A stretch of 5,140 bases of DNA from Bin80 sp964503085 (lineage in GTDB: Bacteria; Bacteroidota; Rhodothermia; Rhodothermales; Bin80): assembly GCA_964503085.1 (NCBI GenBank), contig CAZCYQ010000109.1, forward strand, positions 1-5,140, written 5' to 3'. Shown here piece by piece: positions 1-5,140 of the stretch (the stretch's first letter is position 1; each line of letters begins with the position of its first letter). The notes under the pieces were generated by a model, which saw only the letters and a program-made list of their open reading frames with translations, had not been told where the DNA came from and did not search any database. Position numbers and translations under genes: made by a program.

Positions 1-815
1 TGCGGATCGGAACGGAAGAACTGTGGTGCCTGGGTATCAGACTTATCTTCCCAATAGCTGTAAGCGAATTGAAACCCGAGACTGTTCGATACGTCAAAGT
101 CGAGCAAGAGTCGAATAGACGTTTTGTCCTGTTCTCCCAGTTCTTCATCCCGGGAAACACTCTCCTGCCAGCCCTCACCAGACTGAACAGTCCGAATCGC
201 TAATCGACCACGCAGTTTGTCAGACACCGCACCACTTACAACGCCCGTCAGATCCAGTGTTTCAAAACTGCCGTATTCAGCCCGGATCGATGCTTCAAAC
301 TCATCCGTCGGACGGTTCGCAATGTAGTTAACTGCACCGCCGGTACTATTCCTGCCGTACAAAGTACCCTGGGGCCCTTTCAGCACTTCAACGCGTGCAA
401 CATCCATCTGTAATCCCGAGGTCATGATCGGATAGGGCATCGAAATCTGATCATTGTAGACGCCGACAGTTGCCTGGGCCTGTACCGACGTATCGCTGTA
501 ACCCACCCCCCTCATCGTATACAGAGGGACTGTCAGTCCAGAGTCTGCAAACGTAAAGCCTGGAATGATGCGGGAAAGGTCAGCAGTATCAGCGATGCCC
601 AATTGATCCAGCGCGTCACCTCCAATGGCAGAGATCGCCATGCCGATGTCGTCAGCGCTCTGCTCCCGTTTTTGTGCAGTGACAACGATCTCTTCTATCG
701 CGCCGCGCATACCCCCACTTGCACTATCCTGAGCCAGGGTACTTTCCGAAACACTTGCTACCACTGAAAGACAGATAATTAACAAAGACCTTGAATTGGT
801 TTTGTCACTCCCCAT
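1..815 (-). CDS. TonB-dependent outer-membrane receptor, N-terminal part (cut by left edge)
   Basis: This frame opens with ATG at 815-813 and stays open for 271 codons to the window edge, so the C-terminal part of the barrel lies outside. Residues 1-29 form a Sec signal peptide: basic n-region, hydrophobic core LLIICLSVVA, and a likely cut after TLA. The TonB box EEIVVTAQKREQ is at 41-52. The plug domain follows at about 53-165 and holds the family hallmark RVEVLKGPQGTLYGRNSTGG (141-160), continuing AVNYIANRP. After about 170 the sequence shows alternating barrel-like strands with aromatic residues (AEYGSF, FAYSYWED). Such receptors sit in the outer membrane and import siderophores, vitamins, sugars or other organic molecules using TonB energy. 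This N-terminus does not identify the ligand. There is no N-terminal secretin/STN signalling domain, so a transmembrane sigma/anti-sigma partner is not expected. It is divergent from the Baeyer-Villiger gene at 1484, which suggests but does not prove a role in substrate uptake for that pathway. Confidence 0.95.
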   Translation of the reverse strand, partial: MGSDKTNSRSLLIICLSVVASVSESTLAQDSASGGMRGAIEEIVVTAQKREQSADDIGMAISAIGGDALDQLGIADTADLSRIIPGFTFADSGLTVPLYTMRGVGYSDTSVQAQATVGVYNDQISMPYPIMTSGLQMDVARVEVLKGPQGTLYGRNSTGGAVNYIANRPTDEFEASIRAEYGSFETLDLTGVVSGAVSDKLRGRLAIRTVQSGEGWQESVSRDEELGEQDKTSIRLLLDFDVSNSLGFQFAYSYWEDKSDTQAPQFFRSDP

Positions 816-820
816 TCTGA

Positions 821-825
821 CCTCC
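821..825 (-). promoter_or_regulatory. Ribosome binding site of the TonB receptor
   Basis: The minus strand reads GGAGG followed by TCAGA and then ATG at 815. This strong Shine-Dalgarno match at about normal spacing fixes the start, and the encoded protein then begins directly with a good signal peptide. Confidence 0.8.
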
Positions 826-1033
826 ACAACTGTATAGTTGATTTTCTTAGCTCTAACCCCCAAAGTCGCGAGTATCGTGTCTCGAAGGAAGACAGACTCT
901 TCACATGACGATGAGGTCTTTGCTAGCGTATCAACTGGTACCTTTTTAGCATTTTATTCGTGTGAGCCTAGCTTTTGGCCGGAGCCGTGCCAACGAAAAA
1001 AAAGTAAATGTGCTAGTGAGCTTTTTTGTAAAC

Positions 1034-1300
1034 AGTGATCTGGGGTGGCACCGGCTGCTTATGTCTGATGTTCAGCTGCAAAGGCTTCAATGGATTCGTC
1101 CTGTTGGGCAATGTCTGGCGTAAGGACAAGCATTACCAGTTTTCCATGTTCATTGCAGTATTTACCTCGCGTATCATAGGAAACGCCAAGTGCTCTACTC
1201 TCTTCAGCAATGCCACCGGCTCCCAGTCCAACAACAAGTCGGCTGACCCAATCGACAGTTACTCGTCAAGCAACCTTAGATTCGAATATCGCAACCGCAG
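1034..1300 (-). pseudogene. Remnant of an LLM-class (luciferase-like) flavin-dependent oxidoreductase
   Basis: Minus-strand translation gives an open run of 68 codons (1265-1062) with no start codon, bounded by TGA at 1268-1266 and TAA at 1061-1059. It contains VTVDWVSRLVVGLGAGGIAE, then ESRALGVSYDTRGK and later LTPDIAQ. This matches, from memory, the central block of F420/FMN-type LLM oxidoreductases: 'A.VDxLSGGRLxLGVGAGW..EE..ALGV.f..RG...E....m..LwtxD'. After a one-base frame change, 1060-1034 reads KQPVPPQIT, which fits the next family block 'PKPVQ.PhPPIxIGG'. Upstream of the TGA, the same frame reads AIFESKVA, compatible with the preceding 'lAKxvA' block. Intact members have about 280-350 residues; here only about 85 survive, with a stop, a frameshift, lost glycines after WVS and probable deletions. 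Both ends are approximate. The family oxidises or reduces small molecules with a flavin or F420 cofactor; the original substrate cannot be told. The assignment rests on motif recall, not on a search. Confidence 0.6.
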
Positions 1301-1394
1301 CTAACCAGAGTGAACTAGAAATAACCTGCGCAGGTCCCGACAAAAATACTCATGACAGGTTTCTACTTTTTTCGATGTAATGAAACGGCCCGGT

Positions 1395-1409
1395 GAATTA
1401 AATTTATTC
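1395..1409. promoter_or_regulatory. AT-rich near-palindrome upstream of the Baeyer-Villiger gene
   Basis: GAATTAAATTTATTC pairs at six of seven positions around a central A, and lies about 75 bases before the TTG start. Such a site could bind a dimeric regulator or lie in the promoter, but no regulator gene is visible and AT-rich near-palindromes arise easily by chance. Confidence 0.2.
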
Positions 1410-1471
1410 GGCACAATGTTCCCGGTAAGCTAATGGCCTTCCGTGACTCGGCTGCAACTTAGTGCTTTTCT

Positions 1472-1476
1472 GAAGG
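1472..1476 (+). promoter_or_regulatory. Ribosome binding site that fixes the TTG start at 1484
   Basis: GAAGG lies seven bases before TTG at 1484. An in-frame TAG at 1460-1462 leaves no earlier start. The first in-frame ATG is codon 13, inside the dinucleotide-binding GxGxxG loop, so starting there would destroy the fold. Confidence 0.75.
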
Positions 1477-1483
1477 TTGGAAA

Positions 1484-3124
1484 TTGAAAAAATTTGATTT
1501 GGTTATAGTTGGTGCAGGGATGGCGGGTCTCTATTCTCTCCATAAAGCTCGAAGTCTGGGATTGTCAGTTGTCGCCATCGAGGCAGGTGATGGAGTTGGC
1601 GGCGCCTGGTTTTGGAACCGCTACCCTGGATGCCGATGTGATGTTGCCAGTATCGAATACTCTTATTCCTTCTCCGAGGAGTTGCAGCAGGAATGGAACT
1701 GGTCCGAACGGATGGCTGGGCAACCCGAGATTGAACGATACCTCAATCATGTTGCCGACCGCTTCGAACTTCGAAGGGATATTCAGTTCAACCAAGTAGT
1801 GACAGATGCTGCCTACGATAGTCAGAACGGCTTGTGGAATATCCAGACTGATTCCGGAATGCAGTTTGAGAGCCAGTTCCTGGTAATGGCAACTGGTGGT
1901 CTGTCGGTACCCTATTTTCCGGAGATCAGGAATGCGGAGAGCTTTACAGGCGAAACCTACCACACGGCTCTATGGCCCGAAAGAGGAGTGGACTTTACAG
2001 GCAAGAGAGTCGGCGTGCTTGGCAGCGGGTCATCAGGGGTTCAACTTATTCAGACGATCGCGGCGTCAACGGCTTCCCTTACGGCATTCCAGAGAAGTCC
2101 AGCATACACCTTCCCTGCGCGGAACAAGCCATTGAGCAAAGAGCATATGCATGCGGCCAAAGCCCACTACGCTGAAATTCGTGCTCGCCAACAGTCTTCT
2201 TTCGATGGCCTTTCAAATTTTCGATTTCCGACCGACAACACCAGACAGTCGGCAAGACCCAGCCGAAAGCTACTAAATCTGACATGGGAAGAACGCCGGA
2301 AAGAGCTGAAGGAGTTCGGACCTAACGCCCTACTGGCTTATGTGGACCTTTATTTCAGCGAAGAAGCTGACCAGGTTGCACGTGAGTTATATCGCGAATA
2401 CCTTTTTGGCACCATCAAAGACAAGCGAAAGGCTGCTGCACTAATGCCCGACAGTACACCTATTCGATGCAAGCGGCAGATCCTGGACACCAACTATTAT
2501 GAGGCATTTAACCTCGATCACGTTGATATCGTCAGACTAGGAGACGAGTCTATTGTCGAGATGACAGCTGATGGTCTGGTGACAACAAAGTCCCAGTATG
2601 ACCTTGATGTATTCGTTTACGCGACTGGGTTCGATGCGGTCACAGGCCCGCTCACCAGGATTAACATCAGAAATGCAGACGGTCAGACAATTCGAGAAGT
2701 CTGGGAAGAAGAAGGCATCGGTTCCTATCTTGGTTTACAGATCGCCGGTTTCCCCAACCTGTTTACCGTGACGGGTCTTGGCAGCCCATCGGTACTAAGT
2801 AATCTAGCCTATTCAATCGAGTACCACGTCAACTGGATCACATCATGTATCTCGTTCCTGAAAGACAAGGGGTTGAAATCAATTGAGGCAAGACACGAAG
2901 AACAGGAAAAATGGGGCGAGATAGTCAATGAAGCGGCCGAAGGTCGTATGTACGTCGCACCCTCATGCAATTCATGGTATCTCGGAAGCAATATTCCCGG
3001 GAAAGAACGTCGTTTCTTGATCTACGTTGGGGGTTGTACGACTTATCATGAATACTGTCAGGAAGCTTCTGACAACGGCTACCAGAAGTTTGACCTCCAA
3101 GTCCACCAGCATACACCAGTGTAA
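1484..3124 (+). CDS. Type I Baeyer-Villiger monooxygenase (flavin-containing, cyclohexanone/phenylacetone monooxygenase type)
   Basis: This family uses FAD, NADPH and O2 to insert oxygen next to a ketone carbonyl, giving an ester or lactone; it is cytosolic. The 546-residue length matches cyclohexanone and phenylacetone monooxygenases (about 540). The FAD Rossmann motif GAGMAG is at 10-15, with the ribose-binding acid E33. The fingerprint [AG]GxWxxxxYPGxxxD is exact at 39-53 (W42, Y47-P48-G49, D53). The BVMO fingerprint FxGxxxHxxxWP is exact at 154-165 (F154, G156, H160, W164, P165). The NADPH Rossmann motif GSGSSG is at 180-185, with R204 nearby. ATG motifs are at 136-138 and 380-382. CKRQ at 329-332 aligns with the segment carrying the catalytic arginine, probably R331 paired with D53. 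The C-terminal signature SWYLGSNIPGK (497-507) is intact, and the last residues (about 538-546) look like a short extra tail. Start is TTG. It diverges from the TonB receptor and converges on the gene at 3391. Substrate is unknown. Confidence 0.95.
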   Translation: MKKFDLVIVGAGMAGLYSLHKARSLGLSVVAIEAGDGVGGAWFWNRYPGCRCDVASIEYSYSFSEELQQEWNWSERMAGQPEIERYLNHVADRFELRRDIQFNQVVTDAAYDSQNGLWNIQTDSGMQFESQFLVMATGGLSVPYFPEIRNAESFTGETYHTALWPERGVDFTGKRVGVLGSGSSGVQLIQTIAASTASLTAFQRSPAYTFPARNKPLSKEHMHAAKAHYAEIRARQQSSFDGLSNFRFPTDNTRQSARPSRKLLNLTWEERRKELKEFGPNALLAYVDLYFSEEADQVARELYREYLFGTIKDKRKAAALMPDSTPIRCKRQILDTNYYEAFNLDHVDIVRLGDESIVEMTADGLVTTKSQYDLDVFVYATGFDAVTGPLTRINIRNADGQTIREVWEEEGIGSYLGLQIAGFPNLFTVTGLGSPSVLSNLAYSIEYHVNWITSCISFLKDKGLKSIEARHEEQEKWGEIVNEAAEGRMYVAPSCNSWYLGSNIPGKERRFLIYVGGCTTYHEYCQEASDNGYQKFDLQVHQHTPV

Positions 3125-3136
3125 TCGACTGGCTCT

Positions 3137-3160
3137 CCAACAGCAGACTCTGCTGCTTGG
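3137..3160 (+). terminator. Hairpin just after the Baeyer-Villiger gene, possible terminator
   Basis: CCAACAGCAG, loop ACT, then CTGCTG-C-TTGG forms a ten-pair stem with a single bulged C, 12 bases after the stop codon. No T-run follows on either strand, so it is not a standard intrinsic terminator. It could protect the 3' end of the message or be part of a factor-dependent stop between the two convergent genes. Confidence 0.35.
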
Positions 3161-3390
3161 GACTAATCATGGAAGGCCATGCTGACAGCCCAGACTGACC
3201 AGACGTCGGGCCAGCACAAAAACAGACCGCGCTGTACCGATATCACCTTCTACCGACACAATCGTTATGCAAACGACATGTGTGGTGTTTCAGATGTTAC
3301 GAAATCTGCCGGTCAAGATTAACGATCAAAGTGTTTTTCGCGTAGCGAACAACGACCTACTCACGAGACACTCTCTCTGCGAACCATGTT

Positions 3391-4542
3391 TCATGTTCTG
3401 ACCAAAGGAGTCGTGGCAGGGTCATAATCCAACAGGCCATAACCTGCGGCACCCTTACTCGCAATGCTAGGATTCTGAAGTGCCCGCCCTTCTTCCCAAG
3501 ACCAGAGCGCAACATTGTTACCGCGCTCACGGCGAGTTTCCTCGTACCATATCAAAGCAGTCTCGACATCTGGTGCTTCATCTATTGCTCGTGCAAGTAC
3601 GACTGCATCCTCGATCGCCATCGCTGCACCTTGACCGAGAAAGGGCGTCATTGGGTGCGCGGCGTCCCCCATCATAGTGACCCGCCCATTTGTCCAACAC
3701 TCGAGCGGGGGACGGTCGTATAGGCCCCATTTAAAGAAATCATCCGAGGGAATTGCATCGATGAGTTCGAGGAGATGGGGCGCAAAGTCAGAGTACGCGT
3801 CTAAGAACTGCTCCTTCTCTGCTGGAATAGCCCAACCCTCACTTTCCCAAATATCGGTTTGGCCACAGCCAATCAGATTCATGAGTTCCCCGCCACGCAG
3901 CGGGTAGTGCAGCACATATCGTTTGGAGCCACGGTACATAGCCAATTCCAGCTCAGCCACTATCGGCGGGACGCGCTCCATCGGAATGATCGCCCGGAAG
4001 GCAACCTGTCCATTAAATCGGACTGGGGTACCAGGAAAAGCCGTGGATCGAACGGTGGATCCGTTGCCGTCAGCGCCGACAACCAACGCAGCCCGTTCTG
4101 ACGGTTTGTTCGAGAATCGAAGCTCAACTCCGTCACTCTTCTGTGTCATACCAACAAATTCGTAACCAGGCTTAATACTATCCGGCGCGGCTTCAAGAAC
4201 AGCACGAAGCAAAACACCATGCAGATCCCCCCTGTGCACCGCCAGTGAGGGTAAGCCATAGCGTTTGGCAATGGCATCGTTCGAAGTTGACGACTGAACC
4301 TCTCCGCTACGATAGTCGCAACCGTGCAATTTGCTCATACGGCTGGATACTGCCGCCACGGGCTCATCGATGCCCAGGCTAACGAGTCCTTTGCGGCCAT
4401 TAGGTTGCAGGATTATGCCCGCGCCAACCTCACGCATCACGTTGGCTTGCTCATAGATCACCATCTCGATCCCCCTTTGTTGCAAGGCGAGACCTAACGT
4501 GAGACCACCAATACCACCCCCAATGATCGCTATTCGTTCCAA
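3391..4542 (-). CDS. Class A FAD-dependent monooxygenase (salicylate / 3-hydroxybenzoate hydroxylase-like)
   Basis: Members of this family are cytosolic flavoproteins that use NAD(P)H and O2 to hydroxylate aromatic or enol-type substrates, sometimes with decarboxylation. The 383 residues match the usual 380-400. The FAD Rossmann motif GGGIGG is at 8-13 and E31 ends strand two (VIYEQ). The block GAGIILQPNG (40-49) and the conserved R104 in VHRGDL follow. The DG motif GADGNGSTVR is at 156-165 and the GD motif GDAAHPMTPFLGQG at 292-305, followed by the helix with E311-D312-A313. The C-terminal YGLLDYDP (368-375) resembles the end of salicylate-hydroxylase-like enzymes. Start is TTG at 4542-4540; an in-frame TAA at 4548-4546 excludes an earlier start. 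Nothing key appears missing. Substrate is not determinable: salicylate, hydroxybenzoate, hydroxynicotinate and alicyclic variants share these motifs. It is codirectional with the metallo-hydrolase upstream, but the 179-base gap leaves co-transcription uncertain. Confidence 0.92.
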   Translation of the reverse strand: MERIAIIGGGIGGLTLGLALQQRGIEMVIYEQANVMREVGAGIILQPNGRKGLVSLGIDEPVAAVSSRMSKLHGCDYRSGEVQSSTSNDAIAKRYGLPSLAVHRGDLHGVLLRAVLEAAPDSIKPGYEFVGMTQKSDGVELRFSNKPSERAALVVGADGNGSTVRSTAFPGTPVRFNGQVAFRAIIPMERVPPIVAELELAMYRGSKRYVLHYPLRGGELMNLIGCGQTDIWESEGWAIPAEKEQFLDAYSDFAPHLLELIDAIPSDDFFKWGLYDRPPLECWTNGRVTMMGDAAHPMTPFLGQGAAMAIEDAVVLARAIDEAPDVETALIWYEETRRERGNNVALWSWEEGRALQNPSIASKGAAGYGLLDYDPATTPLVRT

Positions 4543-4721
4543 AAGTTAATCCTCCCCAATTTGTTGCAAGCTTGCGCGCCATTTAACACAGCGGCGATCT
4601 CATGATGGGCTACGGGCGAGCTTCGCTCTAAAGGCGTTAGTATTCATTCAACTCTGGATGAGAACACGTTGTGCACACGAGAACTTCTTCCTGTTGGTTT
4701 AACGCTGTGATTACGTTGTGA
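4543..4721. other. Intergenic gap upstream of the FAD monooxygenase
   Basis: No gene is supported in these 179 bases. A perfect ten-base palindrome GCAAGCTTGC lies at 4566-4575, just upstream of the ribosome binding site of the monooxygenase, and TGTGCACA lies at 4670-4677. The octamer ACGTTGTG occurs twice, at 4666-4673 and 4713-4720. These could be operator half-sites, but each is short enough to occur by chance. I see no clear terminator for the metallo-hydrolase and no convincing promoter. Confidence 0.5.
4551..4557 (-). promoter_or_regulatory. Strong ribosome binding site that fixes the TTG start at 4542
   Basis: The minus strand reads GGGGAGG, then the eight bases ATTAACTT, then TTG. 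The strong match, and the in-frame TAA within the spacer, make TTG the only start that keeps the N-terminal GGGIGG flavin loop. Confidence 0.85.
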
Positions 4722-5140
4722 CTAGATACCCGTTCCTCGCAAGTCATGGACCCAGGCTTCTTGGTGCAGTTCAAATCCATCGCCAAATGACTTCAGGCGC
4801 CCAAAACCAGGAAAGTGGACGTGCATACCAGTGGCTAGGATTTCTTCACTGGCAATACGCTGAAACAACCGCTTTCTAGACTTAGCCGCCATTTGCACAT
4901 CTGCGTCAAAGGAGATTCCCACATCCGGCCTGGCGATCTGCACCTCTTGAACATGAATGGTATCTCCCCACACTAGAACCTGTTCACCACTCGATTCAAT
5001 GAGAAACGCACAATGTCCGGGTGTGTGCCCCAGACTTTCTACCGCATGAACACCTGGAAATACCTCCTCTTCGGAGAAAAATCGCAAGGCATCGTTCTTG
5101 TAAGGGGCGATTTGGTTTTGTGCCGGTCCAAAAAAATACG
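4722..5140 (-). CDS. Metallo-beta-lactamase-fold hydrolase, methyl parathion hydrolase-like, C-terminal part (cut by right edge)
   Basis: The frame is open from the right edge to TAG at 4724-4722, giving about 138 visible residues; the N-terminal half lies outside. A TTG at 5087 is in frame but is internal, because coding sequence (FFGPAQNQIAPYKNDALRFF) continues above it. Visible metal-site motifs come in family order: GHTPGH at 5030-5013 (histidine ligand), the bridging aspartate in VWGDTIH at 4964-4962, and the last histidine in GMHVHFPGFG at about 4823-4821. The first motif HxHxDH would lie upstream and cannot be seen. The spacing and the blocks FDADVQMAAKSRKR and HFPGFGR resemble, from memory, methyl parathion hydrolase-type dinuclear metal hydrolases, many of which act on lactones or esters. 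Natural substrate is unknown; a lactonase or esterase acting after the Baeyer-Villiger step is an inference. The signal peptide, if any, is also outside the window. Confidence 0.88.
   Translation of the reverse strand, partial: YFFGPAQNQIAPYKNDALRFFSEEEVFPGVHAVESLGHTPGHCAFLIESSGEQVLVWGDTIHVQEVQIARPDVGISFDADVQMAAKSRKRLFQRIASEEILATGMHVHFPGFGRLKSFGDGFELHQEAWVHDLRGTGI

Larger units (their letters stand above)
816..1483. other. Divergent intergenic region without an intact gene
   Basis: This 668-base stretch separates the minus-strand receptor from the plus-strand Baeyer-Villiger gene and should hold both promoters. I could not assign a convincing -35/-10 pair to either gene. The part at about 1034-1300 is a decayed LLM oxidoreductase remnant, listed separately. 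Positions 838-1030 carry no protein remnant I can recognise in any frame. They include an A8 run at 995-1002 and a short imperfect inverted repeat CAACT/AGTTG at 827-840, just upstream of the receptor's ribosome binding site. Positions 1301-1483 are the leader of the downstream gene and include an AT-rich near-palindrome at 1395-1409. Confidence 0.7.

Noticed and set aside
1013..1029. GCTAGTGAGC followed by a run of six T, terminator-like on the plus strand
   Set aside because: The stem is only three base pairs, and no plus-strand gene ends there.
838..1038. Plus-strand open frame of 66 codons
   Set aside because: Its composition is unlike a protein domain I recognise, no ribosome binding site is evident, and it overlaps the promoter/leader area of the receptor.
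1035..1304. Plus-strand open frame of 89 codons
   Set aside because: It is antisense to the LLM oxidoreductase remnant, whose minus-strand translation carries the family motifs; the plus-strand product has none.
1324..1335. Perfect 12-base palindrome ACCTGCGCAGGT upstream of the Baeyer-Villiger gene
   Set aside because: A perfect 12-base palindrome is expected about once per 4 kb by chance, so a single copy in a 5 kb window is not evidence of an operator.
3267..3401. Plus-strand open frame of 44 codons in the convergent gap, starting MQTTCVVFQ
   Set aside because: It has no recognisable domain or clear ribosome binding site and runs into the end of the opposite gene.
4600..4647. Minus-strand 15-codon frame MNTNAFRAKLARSPS, vaguely like the N-terminus of HpcH/HpaI aldolases
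   Set aside because: Far too short, no strong ribosome binding site, and the following sequence in other frames does not continue the family pattern.

Overview
The window looks like accessory catabolic DNA from a Gram-negative bacterium. An outer-membrane TonB-dependent receptor is present, base composition is near balanced by eye, and the gene families (TonB receptors of the 'EEIVVTAQKREQ' type, Baeyer-Villiger monooxygenases, luciferase-like flavin enzymes) are typical of marine gammaproteobacteria or sphingomonads. The taxon is an inference; no rRNA or other marker gene is present.

Layout, left to right. (1) Positions 1-815, minus strand: the N-terminal 271 codons of a TonB-dependent receptor cut by the left edge. 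(2) Positions 816-1483: no intact gene. It holds a decayed minus-strand remnant of a luciferase-like (LLM class) flavin-dependent oxidoreductase at about 1034-1300, then the leader of the next gene. (3) Positions 1484-3124, plus strand: a complete type I Baeyer-Villiger monooxygenase with both family fingerprints, starting at TTG. (4) Positions 3125-3390: a convergent intergenic gap with one hairpin. (5) Positions 3391-4542, minus strand: a complete class A FAD-dependent aromatic-hydroxylase-like monooxygenase, also starting at TTG. (6) Positions 4543-4721: a gap with no supported gene. (7) Positions 4722-5140, minus strand: the C-terminal part of a metallo-beta-lactamase-fold hydrolase resembling methyl parathion hydrolase, cut by the right edge.

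How they may work together (inference): the receptor could import an organic compound, the Baeyer-Villiger enzyme would turn a ketone into an ester or lactone, the metallo-hydrolase could open such an ester or lactone, and the FAD monooxygenase would hydroxylate an aromatic or enol-type intermediate. The LLM remnant shows that a third flavin enzyme family was once here, so the locus appears to be turning over genes. No regulator, transposase, RNA gene or CRISPR array was found. I see no wholly new system. The points most worth a second look are the undescribed pseudogene and the combination of oxygenases with a hydrolase.
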